64,000 nt of DNA from an uncultured Tateyamaria sp. (GTDB lineage Bacteria > Pseudomonadota > Alphaproteobacteria > Rhodobacterales > Rhodobacteraceae). Both the position numbers and the translations under genes were made by a program. The notes beneath the pieces are model-generated. The model saw only the letters and a program-made list of their open reading frames with translations, made no database searches and had not been told where the DNA came from. The stretch is from positions 62,001-126,000 of the forward strand of contig NZ_CANNDN010000003.1 in assembly GCF_947503465.1 (NCBI RefSeq), written 5' to 3'. This document shows positions 52,003 to 61,427 of the stretch, one piece after another (the first letter of the stretch is position 1; each line of letters begins with the position of its first letter).

Positions 52003-53123
52003 CACGCGGCCATCAAGCCGGGGTTCAGGATACCCTGCGGATCAAAGCGGTGACGCAAGCCCGCGGTCAGCGTGGCGACCCCCGGTGCTTCGGGTTGAAA
52101 GACGGGCACGGATGCGCGCACCGCGTCGGGGCCTTTGATCAGGGTCGCGTGGCCGCCCAGCTGTGCCACCTTGGACTGCAATGCGGTGTGCGTTGCCGCG
52201 ATGTCACCGGACATTTGACCGACCCAGACCAGGCCACCACCCCAATCCATCATCGTCACACCATCGTCCGGCGCCAGCGCCACCACGGCCGGTCCATCCC
52301 CCGGTTTTACGGAAATGCGCCAGACACCGGCGGCCGCATGCAGCGGCCGGGCATCCCGGACAGATGTCCAATCGGCCGATATCTCTGTCACATCGCCAAA
52401 TCCGGACAACAGGGCCTGCAACTGTCCCGCGCGGTACGTGACCGACGCGTCAAAACCCTCGAGACGCAACCAGACCTGCCCACCGGTCCAGGCCGCGCCC
52501 GACACCTCGAACGGGGACCCAAGCGCCCGGCTCATCGCGGCCACGGCGCGTGCGGCGTCCAATCCGTCGATGGCCAGCGTCGTCTCCGCCTCGACCGACG
52601 GCAGCACTTTCAGGCTCACCTCTGTCAACACACCCAAGGTGCCCCAGGACCCGCACATCAGCTTGACCAGGTCATAGCCGGTGACGTTTTTCATCACCCG
52701 CCCCCCGTTCTTGATGACCTGTCCGGCCCCATCCACCATGCGCACGCCCAGCGCAAAGTCCCGGGCCGCGCCCACCATGATGCGGCGCGGCCCGCTGGCA
52801 TTGGTCGCAACCACACCGCCAATGGTGGATGCCCCCGACGTGCCCAGCAGCCCGGTCAGATCATACGGCTCGAAGGCCAGCCGCTGGTTCTCGGCGGCCA
52901 GCGTCGCCTCGATCCGGGCCACCGGCGTGCCCGCCTGCGCCACGATGGTCAGCGCACCGGGTTCATACAGCGTCACGCCCGACAGGCCCGACACATCCAG
53001 CACCTCGCCCACCACAGGGCGTCCCACCGACCGCGTTCCGCCGCCGCGTATGGCCAATGGCCCCTTGGCTGAGGCCACCGCCTCGGCCACCGCGTCTTCC
53101 GTCGTCAAAATGCTCATCTTCAT
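52002..53123 (-). CDS. glcE: Glycolate oxidase FAD-binding subunit
   Basis: The 373-residue protein starts at ATG 53123, or at ATG 53117 two codons later. The PCMH-type FAD-binding motifs are RGGGTRSVGRP and LLGTSGASTIGGVVATNASGPRRIM. The conserved KNVTGYDLVKLMCGSWGTLGVLTEV is typical GlcE. It forms the flavin-containing complex with GlcD. The C-terminus QGILNPG is standard for the family. A leader-like repeat overlaps the start. Confidence 0.94.
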   Translation of the reverse strand: MKMSILTTEDAVAEAVASAKGPLAIRGGGTRSVGRPVVGEVLDVSGLSGVTLYEPGALTIVAQAGTPVARIEATLAAENQRLAFEPYDLTGLLGTSGASTIGGVVATNASGPRRIMVGAARDFALGVRMVDGAGQVIKNGGRVMKNVTGYDLVKLMCGSWGTLGVLTEVSLKVLPSVEAETTLAIDGLDAARAVAAMSRALGSPFEVSGAAWTGGQVWLRLEGFDASVTYRAGQLQALLSGFGDVTEISADWTSVRDARPLHAAAGVWRISVKPGDGPAVVALAPDDGVTMMDWGGGLVWVGQMSGDIAATHTALQSKVAQLGGHATLIKGPDAVRASVPVFQPEAPGVATLTAGLRHRFDPQGILNPGLMAA

Positions 53124-53145
53124 CTTGCCCTATAAACTCCGGGGG
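53119..53145 (-). repeat. Leader element, copy C (at glcE start)
   Basis: On the minus strand CCCCCGGAGTTTATAGGGCAAGATGAAG carries the core of the 37-base element seen before the AAA ATPase and Hsp70-like genes (copies A and B). In this copy the GCAAGATGAAG end contains the glcE start codon. Confidence 0.6.
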
Positions 53146-53160
53146 TGAGGCCACAGGCCG

Positions 53161-53176
53161 AGGGGGCTGGCCCCCT
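53161..53176. repeat. Short hairpin at the end of glcD
   Basis: AGGGGG-CTGG-CCCCCT overlaps the glcD stop codon. It is a six-base GC stem with a four-base loop between glcD and glcE. Confidence 0.5.
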
Positions 53177-54623
53177 ACTCCGCCGCCATCTGCGCGCCAC
53201 GCCACTGCTCTGACACCGCCAAGGGAAAAACCTTGGCCGGGTTCAACAACCACTTCGCGTCAAACACGTCCTTTACGGCCATCTGCGCCTCCAGATCAGC
53301 AGGCGCATATTGATACGTCATCAAATCGCGCTTCTCGATGCCCACGCCGTGCTCTCCGGTCAGGCAGCCACCCACCTCGACGCACAATTTCAAGACCTCG
53401 GCCCCGAACGCCTCGCACAGCTCCAGGTCACCGGGCTTGTTCGCGTCATAGCAAATCAGCGGGTGCATGTTCCCGTCGCCCGCATGGAACACGTTGCCCA
53501 CGGGCAGACCGTATTTTTCCGACATCTCACCAATGCGGCGCAGCACATACGGCAATTCCGACACCGGAATGGTGCCATCAAGGCACATGTAGTCACTGAC
53601 GCGCCCGATGGCCGAAAACGCCGCCTTGCGCCCGGCCCAGATGCGGGCGCTTTCCTCGGTCGAGGCGCTTTCGCGCAGGGCTACGGGGTTGTGCCGTCCG
53701 GCAATCGCCGTGATCAGGGCCAGTTGCGCGTCGATTTCCGGATCGGACCCTTCGACCTCGACAATCAGCAGCGCGCCGCACATCGGGTAGTCGGCCCTGG
53801 CGAAATCCTCGCACACCTCGATCAGCATCCTGTCCATGAACTCGATGGCCACGGGCAGCACACCCGCCTTGATGATGTCGGCCACGCAGGCCCCCGCCAC
53901 CTCGGCACTGTCAAAGCCCATGAGCACGGGCCGCGCGCCCTCGGGCTTGTGCAGAATGCGCAGGGTCGCCTCGGTCACGACCCCCAACTGCCCTTCGGAC
54001 CCGCAGATGACGCCCAGCAAATCCAACCCACCGGAATCCAGGTGCGCGCCGCCAATCTCGACCACTGTGCCGTCCATCTGCACAAGGGTGACGCCCATCA
54101 GGTTGTTGGTGGTCACACCGTATTTCAGGCAATGCGCGCCACCTGAATTCATCGCGATATTGCCCGCAATGGCACAGGCCAGCTGGCTGGACGGGTCAGG
54201 CGCATAGAAAAACCCGTCCGCCTCCACCGCACCCGTGACGCTCAGGTTGGTGCGGCCGGTCTGCACCCGGATGATGCGGTTGTCATAGTCCGTCTCGATC
54301 ACATCATTCATGCGCGCCACGCCCAGGATGACGCAGTCCGCGGTGGGCAGGGCCCCGCCCGCCAGTGACGTGCCCGACCCGCGCGGCACCACTGGCACGC
54401 CTTCCTCGTGGCAGATGCGCAGAACGGCAGACACCTCTGCCGTGGTCCCGGGCAGCACGGCAACCATGGGCGGACACCGATACGCGGTCAGCGCATCGCA
54501 TTCATATGCGCGCGTTTCGGCGGGATCATCAATGACGGCGGTCCCGGGCAGCACCCCGCGCAACCGCTCGACAACACGTGTCTTGCGGGCCAGCACATCA
54601 GAATCAGGGACAGGCATTTCCAT
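53175..54623 (-). CDS. glcD: Glycolate oxidase FAD-linked subunit
   Basis: The 482-residue protein starts at ATG 54623 behind GGAGG at seven bases; an open frame reaching 55859 antisense to other genes was rejected. The FAD motifs are VPVVPRGSGTSLAGGALP and PDPSSQLACAIAGNIAMNSGG. Active-site wording near the C-terminus is GNVFHAGDGNMHP and GGCLTGEHGVGIEK. GlcD is the catalytic subunit oxidising glycolate (and D-lactate) to glyoxylate. First gene of the glcD-E-(membrane)-F unit. Confidence 0.95.
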   Translation of the reverse strand: MEMPVPDSDVLARKTRVVERLRGVLPGTAVIDDPAETRAYECDALTAYRCPPMVAVLPGTTAEVSAVLRICHEEGVPVVPRGSGTSLAGGALPTADCVILGVARMNDVIETDYDNRIIRVQTGRTNLSVTGAVEADGFFYAPDPSSQLACAIAGNIAMNSGGAHCLKYGVTTNNLMGVTLVQMDGTVVEIGGAHLDSGGLDLLGVICGSEGQLGVVTEATLRILHKPEGARPVLMGFDSAEVAGACVADIIKAGVLPVAIEFMDRMLIEVCEDFARADYPMCGALLIVEVEGSDPEIDAQLALITAIAGRHNPVALRESASTEESARIWAGRKAAFSAIGRVSDYMCLDGTIPVSELPYVLRRIGEMSEKYGLPVGNVFHAGDGNMHPLICYDANKPGDLELCEAFGAEVLKLCVEVGGCLTGEHGVGIEKRDLMTYQYAPADLEAQMAVKDVFDAKWLLNPAKVFPLAVSEQWRGAQMAAE

Positions 54624-54707
54624 GGGACATCCTCCGACAATTGGTAAAATAATATGACCAATTTCTGCGGGATGCAATCCTGTTCTCTGCGGTGTAAGAC
54701 CGCAGCC

Positions 54708-55406
54708 ATGACCTGGCTCGACCGCATCACGCTTTTCACACCTCTGGATTTCGGAGCCCTGGCGATGGTCGTGCTGGGGTGGCTGCTGATCGGATGGCGG
54801 ATCGAACATCCCGCCGCCAGACACCCGTCGACGTCCCAGATCATGGCGGGCTTCCGGCGCCAGTGGATGCAGCAGATGATCACGCGCGAACCGCGCATCT
54901 TCGACGCCCAGATCGTGGCCAGCCTGCGGCAGGGCACGGCGTTCTTTGCCTCGACCGCGATGATCGCGATCGGCGGCACCCTGGCCCTGATCGGGAATGC
55001 AGAACGGCTGACCGGAATCGCCAATGACCTGGTCCTGATGGATGCGCCCACCTTCGTGTGGGAGGCGAAGATGCTGATCGTCGCGCTGTTTCTGACCAAT
55101 GCCTTCCTGAAATTCGTCTGGGCCAACCGGCTGTTCGGCTATGCGGCGGTGGTGATGGCGGCTGTGCCCAATGACACCACGCATCCCGATTGCAATCCGC
55201 GCGCGGCCCAGGCGGCAGAGGTCAACATCACCGCGGCGCGTTCGTTCAACCGGGGACTGCGCTCGGTCTATTTCGCGCTGGCCTGCGTGGCCTGGCTGGC
55301 AGGGCCGATCAGCCTGATCGGGGCGACGATCTTCACATTGGCCGTGATCTGGCGGCGTGAATTCGCCTCGAACTCGCGTACCATCCTGCTGGGCACGGAC
55401 ACGTGA
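54708..55406 (+). CDS. DUF599 family membrane protein
   Basis: The 232-residue protein starts at ATG 54708. It has four hydrophobic helices (ALAMVVLGWLLIGW, TAFFASTAMIAIGGTLALIG, MLIVALFLTNAFLKFVWA, VYFALACVAWLAGPISLIGATIFTLAVIW). The motif RQWMQQMITREPRIFDAQIVASLRQGTAFFAST is the DUF599 hallmark. The function is unknown. Divergent from glcD. Confidence 0.87.
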   Translation: MTWLDRITLFTPLDFGALAMVVLGWLLIGWRIEHPAARHPSTSQIMAGFRRQWMQQMITREPRIFDAQIVASLRQGTAFFASTAMIAIGGTLALIGNAERLTGIANDLVLMDAPTFVWEAKMLIVALFLTNAFLKFVWANRLFGYAAVVMAAVPNDTTHPDCNPRAAQAAEVNITAARSFNRGLRSVYFALACVAWLAGPISLIGATIFTLAVIWRREFASNSRTILLGTDT

Positions 55407-55442
55407 CATGACAGGCGCGCACGGGCACCTTACCCTGACGCC

Positions 55443-55802
55443 ATGAAACGCCTCATTGCCCTTGCGCTGCTGATCGCGGCCCCCGCACTTGCCGAAGACC
55501 CGGTGATCGAAAACGTGTCCGTCACCAGAACCGGCACCGACACCTATCGCTTTTCGGTGACCATTCGCCATCCCGACACCGGCTGGGACCACTATGCCGA
55601 TGGCTGGCGCGTGCTGGATATGGAGGGCAACGAACTGGGCATGCGGGTCCTGTTCCATCCGCACGAGACGGAACAGCCCTTCACCCGCAGCCTGGACGGG
55701 GTGGTCATTCCGGCAGGCACCACACAGGTGCAGGTCCAGGCCCGCGATCTGCCGGCAGGCTGGAATGCAGGGACCACGATCGTCGACCTGCCCGGCAGCT
55801 GA
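55443..55802 (+). CDS. Small secreted protein, unknown
   Basis: The 119-residue protein has a clear signal peptide with ALA-E cleavage near residue 18. The mature part is a single predicted beta-rich domain (VTRTGTDTYRFSVTIRHPDTGWDHYADGWRV), compatible with an immunoglobulin-like fold. There are no cysteines in the mature part. No family named. It lies 36 bases after the DUF599 gene on the same strand. Confidence 0.8.
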   Translation: MKRLIALALLIAAPALAEDPVIENVSVTRTGTDTYRFSVTIRHPDTGWDHYADGWRVLDMEGNELGMRVLFHPHETEQPFTRSLDGVVIPAGTTQVQVQARDLPAGWNAGTTIVDLPGS

Positions 55803-55840
55803 CCGCGCCTTCTTCCGACCGGAAATACGACAGGGAGTTT

Positions 55841-55857
55841 GAGGGACAGCGTCCCTC
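55841..55857. repeat. Hairpin between convergent genes
   Basis: GAGGGAC-AGC-GTCCCTC forms a seven-base stem. It lies in the 97 bases between the secreted protein gene and rlmH, and the plus strand continues ATTCAC. A weak terminator is possible. Confidence 0.5.
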
Positions 55858-55899
55858 ATTCACAAAAATGAATCGCGTCGCCGCAAGGCGTCCTTCGGG

Positions 55900-56370
55900 T
55901 CACAGCCGATGATAGGGCGACCCGGCCAGAATGGATGCGGCGCGATACAGCTGTTCGGTCAGCATGACCCGCACCAGCATGTGCGGCCACACCATGGACC
56001 CGAAGGACAGCTGGTAATCCGCCTCGGCCCGCAGGCCCGGGTCAATCCCGTCGGCCCCGCCGATGACAAAGGCCACGTCACCGCGGCCATTGTCGCGCCA
56101 TCCGCTCAACCGCTTGGCAAAGGCAGGCGAGGTCTCGACCCTGCCGCGTTCGTCCAGACAACAGACCACCGCACCCCTGGGCAGCGCGCGGCGCAGCAGG
56201 TCGGCCTCTGCCGCCATCCCGCCGCCCTTGCGGTCGTCCACCTCTGTCAGGATCAGGGGGCCCAGGCCAAGGGCCCGGCCCGTGCGGTCAAAGCGGGTCA
56301 CATAGTCGCTGACCAAATCGCTCTCGGGGCCACCACGCAGGCGGCCCACGGCACAGATATGCACACGCAT
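55900..56370 (-). CDS. rlmH: 23S rRNA (pseudouridine1915-N3)-methyltransferase
   Basis: The 156-residue SPOUT-class enzyme has the knot motifs FVIGGADGID and LSFGSMVWPHMLVRVMLTEQLYRA. It ends with SILAGSPYHRL, the conserved C-terminus that reaches the neighbouring subunit's active site. It methylates pseudouridine 1915 in helix 69. It is encoded 13 bases behind rsfS, a common pairing. Confidence 0.96.
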   Translation of the reverse strand: MRVHICAVGRLRGGPESDLVSDYVTRFDRTGRALGLGPLILTEVDDRKGGGMAAEADLLRRALPRGAVVCCLDERGRVETSPAFAKRLSGWRDNGRGDVAFVIGGADGIDPGLRAEADYQLSFGSMVWPHMLVRVMLTEQLYRAASILAGSPYHRL

Positions 56371-56383
56371 CTGTCGGGCGTGA

Positions 56384-56743
56384 TCAGTTGGCTGCCGCAG
56401 CGCCGGGCTGCCACATCTTCTCCAACTGGTAAAATTCGCGGACCTCGGGGCGGAACACGTGGACGATCACATCGCCCGTGTCGATCAGCACCCAATCCCC
56501 GGTGTCCTTGCCCTCGGTCCGTGTCGGAATGCCGAAGGTCGCCTTCAGGCGCTCCACCAGCTTTTCCGAGATGGCCGCCACCTGGCGGGACGAGCGGCCC
56601 GAACAGATCACCATGTAATCACCCATGGCGGTCTTGCCGCGCAGATCGATCTGCACGACATCTTCGGCCTTGTCGTCGTTGAGAGAAGACAGCACAGCCT
56701 CAAGGATCGCTTCGCTTGTGGCTTGCGTTTGAGGGGCGGCCAT
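56384..56743 (-). CDS. rsfS: Ribosome silencing factor
   Basis: The 119-residue protein (ATG 56743) has the RsfS core DKAEDVVQIDLRGKTAMGDYMVICSGRSSRQVAAI and TGDWVLIDTGDVIVHVFRPEVREFYQLEKMW. It binds uL14 and blocks 70S formation in starvation. The start is uncertain because no good ribosome site precedes it. The same frame is open upstream through VLTKEDNVLSFSADAV, which may be an N-terminal extension with a GTG start. A 18-codon frame ends exactly at this ATG. Confidence 0.9.
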   Translation of the reverse strand: MAAPQTQATSEAILEAVLSSLNDDKAEDVVQIDLRGKTAMGDYMVICSGRSSRQVAAISEKLVERLKATFGIPTRTEGKDTGDWVLIDTGDVIVHVFRPEVREFYQLEKMWQPGAAAAN

Positions 56744-56799
56744 CACAGCCGCGGCTCCATCAGCGGCTTGAACCGCGTCAGCAGAGAATGACAGGACAT
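56743..56799 (-). CDS. Possible 18-residue leader ORF before rsfS
   Basis: ATG 56799 follows AAGGAGG at a short three-base distance. It encodes 18 residues ending TGA, which overlaps the rsfS ATG as TGATG. It could couple translation of rsfS. The alternative is that rsfS itself starts upstream in another frame. Weak support. Confidence 0.25.
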   Translation of the reverse strand: MSCHSLLTRFKPLMEPRL

Positions 56800-56890
56800 T
56801 GTCCTCCTTGGTCAGCACGCCGTCCACGGGTCCCCGGCGCTGGGATAGGGTTATGGTAACAACGCGCGCGTGACATTTCAATGAAAGGCC

Positions 56891-57562
56891 TCACCATCCG
56901 TCTTCGATGACCATGGCGCTGTCGTCCACACCGCTCGCCCGCAGCGCGTCGCGCATGGCATCCACATAGCCGGGCGGGCCGCAGACATAGAACGTCGTGT
57001 CGAAATCCTGCACCTGTTCGCGCAGGAATGTCGCGTCGACCTGGCCGTGATGCAGGCCGGGCGCGTCTTCCTCTGCCAGCACGTGATCGACGCGCAAACC
57101 CTCCATCACCGCCCATTCGCCGCGCAGGATGATGTCAGCCGCACGCGTGTTGGAAAAGATCAGGTGACAGCCCGTAACCGAGCCCGCCTGCGCCCGCGCC
57201 CGCAAAATCGGAGTAAAGGGCGTGATCCCGGCGCCTGCCGCCAGAAAGACACCCGGGCCCTGATCGGAAATTGCGCCGCGCACATCGTCGAGGCAAAAGG
57301 CGGTGCCGGGCGCCTGGGTCGGCAGGCGGGCCGTCACGCCGTCATGGTCGGGATAGCTCTTGATCACGAACTCCAGATGATCGTCCTTAGGCAGCGACGT
57401 GAAGGTAAAGGGGCGCCCCTCGTCCCGCCAGCCGTCCTGGGTCAGGTACAGGTCCGCCGCCTGTCCGGGTTCGAAATTCAGGTCCTTGGGGCGGTCAAAG
57501 ACGTAGCGGTGCGTATCATGGGTCAGTGGGGTGATCTCGCGCAGGGTCAGATCGTAGGGCAT
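56891..57562 (-). CDS. Ferredoxin-NADP reductase-type flavoprotein
   Basis: The 223-residue protein starts at ATG 57562 (GGAGAG upstream). The FAD motif is RPFTFTSLP (RxxS/T-type), the pyrophosphate region ISDQGPGVFLAAGAGITPFTPIL, and the NAD motif VCGPPGYVDAM at the C-terminus. No 2Fe-2S domain is present. It resembles the flavodoxin reductase family that uses NAD(P)H; the electron partner is unknown. It lies upstream of rsfS on the same strand. Confidence 0.85.
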   Translation of the reverse strand: MPYDLTLREITPLTHDTHRYVFDRPKDLNFEPGQAADLYLTQDGWRDEGRPFTFTSLPKDDHLEFVIKSYPDHDGVTARLPTQAPGTAFCLDDVRGAISDQGPGVFLAAGAGITPFTPILRARAQAGSVTGCHLIFSNTRAADIILRGEWAVMEGLRVDHVLAEEDAPGLHHGQVDATFLREQVQDFDTTFYVCGPPGYVDAMRDALRASGVDDSAMVIEDGW

Positions 57563-57635
57563 GGCGGCTCTCCTTGTCTGGCAAGGCAACGCAAATGCAG
57601 GCCGTCGCGTTCCGCAGCCCACCCGGGGGCGCGGC

Positions 57636-58301
57636 TTAGCCCAGGCTGTCGGCGAATGCGGCCAAAGCCGCGCCGTCGACGGCAGGCCCATGTCCGAACG
57701 CCACCTTTCTCGGGGACAGCGCGGCAAGTTTGGCGATGGACTGCCTTGCCACCTCCATGTCCCAGGTCGCGATCCCCAGGGGCAGGCCAAGCTGCGGCCG
57801 GGTTGTCAGCAGGTTCATGCCCACCACGGCATCGCCCGCAATGAGCACCCCGTCCGATGCCCGCCAGAACGAGATGTGGCCGCGCGTGTGCCCCGGCGTC
57901 TCGATCACCTCGAACCCGCCGACCTGGTCGCCTTCGGCCAGCACGCGTGCCACCGGATGCCCCGCACCGGCAAAGAAGCGCTGCTGCATCCGCGCCATCA
58001 GCGACCCCGGGTTCGGAAACGAGCCCAGGACATGGCCCGTCTCCGCCGCCTCCCGCTCCTCTGCGTGACACATCAGCGGCAGGTTCAGTGCCTTGCACAC
58101 ATCCGCCGTGGCCCCCTGATGATCCGGATGGGCATGGGTCAGCGCGTGGCCCGACACCGCCTTGCCCTGCAGCGCGCGCAGCAGTTTGGGACCTGACCGT
58201 TTCACGCCCGCATCCACCAGCACATCACCCATCAGGTAGCAGTTCACCGACTGGCGCGGCATCACCGGGATCTGCCACACGTTCTCTGCAATCTGGATCA
58301 T
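57636..58301 (-). CDS. Metallo-beta-lactamase fold hydrolase
   Basis: The 221-residue protein starts at ATG 58301, overlapping the MscS gene stop (ATGA). The metal-binding motif is THAHPDHQG (HxHxDH), followed by GHTRGHISF and GDAVVG for the other ligands. The final His is in AFGHGPAV. This is the short glyoxalase II-like group; the substrate is unknown. It probably shares a transcript with the upstream MscS gene. Confidence 0.9.
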   Translation of the reverse strand: MIQIAENVWQIPVMPRQSVNCYLMGDVLVDAGVKRSGPKLLRALQGKAVSGHALTHAHPDHQGATADVCKALNLPLMCHAEEREAAETGHVLGSFPNPGSLMARMQQRFFAGAGHPVARVLAEGDQVGGFEVIETPGHTRGHISFWRASDGVLIAGDAVVGMNLLTTRPQLGLPLGIATWDMEVARQSIAKLAALSPRKVAFGHGPAVDGAALAAFADSLG

Positions 58302-59695
58302 GATCCGTCGTCCTCCCCCAACATCCGCACCTCGCGCTGCGGGAACGGAATGGAAATGTTGTTCTCTTTGAACGCATCCCACAAGGCCAGATACACATTG
58401 CCCCGGATATTGGTTAGCCCGCCGGTCGGGTCCGTGATCCAGAAGCGCAGAATATAGTCGACGGAACTGTCGCCGAAGCCCACGATGTGGCACACGGGCG
58501 GGCGCGAGGACAGCACCCGTTCGACCCCCTTGGCGGCCTCGATGGACAGCTTGCGCACCTTGTGCGGATCGCAGCCGTAGGACGTGCCGAAATAGATATC
58601 GAGCCGCACGAAATCGTTGGAGTGGGACCAGTTCACCACCTGCCCGGTGATCAGATCCTCGTTCGGGATCAGGTATTCGCGCCCGTCCCGCGTCACCACG
58701 GACGCATAGCGCGCGCCCAGCGTCTGGATCCACCCGAACGTGTCGCCCAGGCTGATCACGTCGCCGGGCTTGATGGACTTGTCCAGCAGGATGATGACAC
58801 CGGACACCAAGTTCGACACCACCTTTTGCAGACCAAAGCCAAGGCCCACGCCGATGGCCCCCGACAGCACCGCCAGCCCCGTCAGGTCGATCCCCAGCGC
58901 CCGCACGCCCGCATAGAACGCGATGGCGTAGAACACGATCTGCACGACCTTGACGATCAGCACCCGCATCGAGGGCGAGATATCCTCGTTCGACTGGACC
59001 CGGCTGGAGGTTGTGACGGTGATAAACCGGGCCAGCGCCAACAGGACGCCGATGATGACGATGCCCTGAACGATCAGCAGCAGCGATATGCGCACATCGC
59101 CAATGCTGAAGGCCGCGGCATCCAGGATTTGCGCCGCCTCGTCCACGACGCCCAGGACATACAGCGTGACATAGATCCACGCCCCGTACCGCACCATCCG
59201 CCGCAAAAAGATCGACCGGATCAGCCGGGTGGCAAACGCCACCAACAGCCATGCGGTCGCCAGCGTCGCAATCAGGTCAAGAATGTACGATCGGGACGGC
59301 CACGTGATCTCTTGCATGACCAGAACGACCATCCACATCAGGACGACAAAGAAAATGGCGCGCAAGCGCTGGTGCACCACCACCAGCACGCGCATGCGCC
59401 ATTTGGGCCAGCCTTCGCGCGTGCCCATCCATTCGCGGATGCGTGGCCCCAGCACACGACGCAGCAACATCGCCCCGACAAAAGCCAGCAGCGCGATGCC
59501 GATCTGGTAGGCGACCCAGGGCCGAAGCAACGAGGACAGGAATGTCTGCGCATGTTCCAGCAGCAACACACCCAGGGATGTGCCGACCTCAAGCAGTGTT
59601 TCGCCGTCCTGCGTTTCGCCCAGCGCTGCCGCCTCGGCAGCCGAGTTCAGCGCATCCGCAATCTCGTTGCCGGTGCCGTCGGTGTGATTGGCCAT
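58298..59695 (-). CDS. Mechanosensitive channel of the MscS family, long form
   Basis: The 465-residue protein starts at ATG 59695 (GGAG upstream). It has about five to six N-terminal helices before the pore helix (GAIGVGLGFGLQKVVSNLVSGVIILLDKSIKPGDVI). The beta domain is GRYASVVTRDGREYLIPNEDLI-like and the C-terminal domain ends with NISIPFPQREV. It is longer than E. coli MscS and comparable to YbdG/YnaI. It overlaps the downstream metallo-hydrolase gene by four bases. This is the second MscS gene in the window. Confidence 0.9.
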   Translation of the reverse strand: MANHTDGTGNEIADALNSAAEAAALGETQDGETLLEVGTSLGVLLLEHAQTFLSSLLRPWVAYQIGIALLAFVGAMLLRRVLGPRIREWMGTREGWPKWRMRVLVVVHQRLRAIFFVVLMWMVVLVMQEITWPSRSYILDLIATLATAWLLVAFATRLIRSIFLRRMVRYGAWIYVTLYVLGVVDEAAQILDAAAFSIGDVRISLLLIVQGIVIIGVLLALARFITVTTSSRVQSNEDISPSMRVLIVKVVQIVFYAIAFYAGVRALGIDLTGLAVLSGAIGVGLGFGLQKVVSNLVSGVIILLDKSIKPGDVISLGDTFGWIQTLGARYASVVTRDGREYLIPNEDLITGQVVNWSHSNDFVRLDIYFGTSYGCDPHKVRKLSIEAAKGVERVLSSRPPVCHIVGFGDSSVDYILRFWITDPTGGLTNIRGNVYLALWDAFKENNISIPFPQREVRMLGEDDGS

Positions 59696-59766
59696 CCTGT
59701 CTCCTCGTTCCGGACAGCATGCAACGCACACGCAGCACGATCAATCGCACCTCGCTTGATCGGCGC

Positions 59767-59877
59767 ATGGAATCCCGTTATCTGGCAGACATGACACGCC
59801 TGTTCGACATGGATGACCGCGCACGCCTGCGCGAACGCTTTTTCGGGGCGACGCACACGGTGCTGGCGCGCCTATAA
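59767..59877 (+). CDS. Possible 36-residue small protein before leuC
   Basis: An ATG frame of 36 codons (later ATG 59791 possible) ends 55 bases before leuC. It encodes a charged peptide (MTRLFDMDDRARLRERFF) with four leucines and no leucine run, so it is not a classic leucine attenuator. No clear ribosome site was found. A short functional protein or nothing at all are both possible. Confidence 0.3.
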   Translation: MESRYLADMTRLFDMDDRARLRERFFGATHTVLARL

Positions 59878-59932
59878 GGCTGGCCGCCCGCCATCCATCT
59901 GAAAATTCGTATCTTTAAGGGAGAGGACCAAA

Positions 59933-61336
59933 ATGTCCCCCAAGACGCTTTATGACAAAATCTGGGATGCGCATGTCGCGCACGAGGCCGACGATGGCAC
60001 CTGCCTGCTCTATATCGACCGCCACCTGGTCCACGAAGTGACCAGCCCGCAAGCCTTTGAAGGGTTGCGCATGGCAAACCGCCCCGTCCGCGCACCGGAC
60101 AAGACCATCGCCGTGCCGGACCACAACGTGCCGACGACCGCAGGGCGCGAAGACCCCAAGAACATGACCGAGGATTCGGCCATCCAGGTCGCCGCCCTTG
60201 ACAAGAACGCGCGCGACTTCGGCATTCACTACTATCCCGTATCAGACGTGCGTCAGGGCATCGTGCACATCGTCGGCCCCGAACAGGGCTGGACCCTGCC
60301 CGGCATGACCGTCGTCTGCGGTGACAGCCACACCGCCACCCACGGCGCCTTCGGCGCGCTGGCCCACGGCATCGGCACGTCCGAGGTGGAACACGTGCTG
60401 GCGACCCAAACGCTGATCCAGAAGAAATCCAGGAACATGAAGGTCGAGATCACGGGCAAGCTGCGCCCCGGCGTGACGGCCAAGGACATCACCCTGTCCG
60501 TCATTGGCGAGACCGGCACCGCGGGCGGCACCGGCTATGTCATCGAGTATTGCGGCGAAGCGATCCGGGACCTGTCGATGGAAGGGCGCATGACCGTCTG
60601 CAACATGGCGATCGAGGGCGGGGCACGCGCTGGCCTGATCGCGCCGGACGAAAAGACCTTTGACTACGTCAAGGGCCGGCCCCATGCCCCCAAGGGCGCG
60701 CAGTTCGAGGCCGCCCTTGCGTGGTGGAAAACGCTCTACTCCGATGACGACGCCCATTGGGACAAGGTCATCACGATCAAGGGCGAAGACATCGCGCCTG
60801 TCGTCACATGGGGCACTTCGCCCGAGGACGTGCTGCCGATCACGGCCACTGTGCCGGCTGCGGATGATTTCGAAGGCGGCAAGGTCGGCGCGGCCCAACG
60901 CTCGCTCGACTATATGGGCCTGACGCCCGGCACGCCGCTGACCGACATCGAAATCGACACCGTTTTCATCGGCTCCTGTACCAATGGCCGCATCGAGGAC
61001 CTGCGTGCCGCCGCCGAAATCCTCAAGGGCAAGAAGATCAAGGTCAAACGCGCCATGGTCGTCCCCGGCTCGGGCCTTGTGCGCGCGCAGGCCGAGGAAG
61101 AAGGCCTTGCCGACATCTTCAAGGAGGCCGGTTTCGAATGGCGCCTTGCGGGCTGTTCCATGTGCCTGGCGATGAACCCCGACCAGTTGGCCGAGGACGA
61201 GCGCTGCGCCTCCACCTCCAACCGGAACTTCGAGGGGCGGCAGGGTTACAAGGGCCGCACGCACCTCGTGTCGCCCGGCATGGCAGCGGCGGCCGCAATC
61301 ACCGGCAAGCTGACGGACGTACGGGAATTGATGTAA
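59933..61336 (+). CDS. leuC: 3-Isopropylmalate dehydratase large subunit
   Basis: The 467-residue protein has the three 4Fe-4S cysteines expected of aconitase-fold enzymes (GSCTNGR and CSMCLAMN). It also carries [31 protein letters not shown] and ends with [24 protein letters not shown]. It isomerises 2-isopropylmalate to 3-isopropylmalate in leucine synthesis together with LeuD. AAGGGAGAGG precedes the ATG. The length is normal. Confidence 0.97.
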   Translation: MSPKTLYDKIWDAHVAHEADDGTCLLYIDRHLVHEVTSPQAFEGLRMANRPVRAPDKTIAVPDHNVPTTAGREDPKNMTEDSAIQVAALDKNARDFGIHYYPVSDVRQGIVHIVGPEQGWTLPGMTVVCGDSHTATHGAFGALAHGIGTSEVEHVLATQTLIQKKSRNMKVEITGKLRPGVTAKDITLSVIGETGTAGGTGYVIEYCGEAIRDLSMEGRMTVCNMAIEGGARAGLIAPDEKTFDYVKGRPHAPKGAQFEAALAWWKTLYSDDDAHWDKVITIKGEDIAPVVTWGTSPEDVLPITATVPAADDFEGGKVGAAQRSLDYMGLTPGTPLTDIEIDTVFIGSCTNGRIEDLRAAAEILKGKKIKVKRAMVVPGSGLVRAQAEEEGLADIFKEAGFEWRLAGCSMCLAMNPDQLAEDERCASTSNRNFEGRQGYKGRTHLVSPGMAAAAAITGKLTDVRELM

Positions 61337-61343
61337 CGCCATA

Positions 61344-61402
61344 GGTGCGCAGTGAATGCGCACCCTACACCCGGCGCGTAAGGTGTGCCCTATGGGCGCA
61401 CC
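61344..61402. repeat. Two adjacent hairpins between leuC and leuD
   Basis: GGTGCGCA-GTGAA-TGCGCACC followed by CCTACAC (61344-61370) is the same 8-5-8 palindrome as at 3659. Next to it GGTGTGCCC-TAT-GGGCGCACC (61382-61402) forms a second stem with one G-T pair. They separate leuC from leuD inside the operon. Confidence 0.75.
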
Positions 61403-61427
61403 ATCCCGCGGGAAAAGGACAAGATAA

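Noticed and set aside
54624-55859. N-terminal extension of GlcD over 400 residues
   Set aside because: Antisense to two real genes; GlcD has a perfect GGAGG and ATG at 54623.
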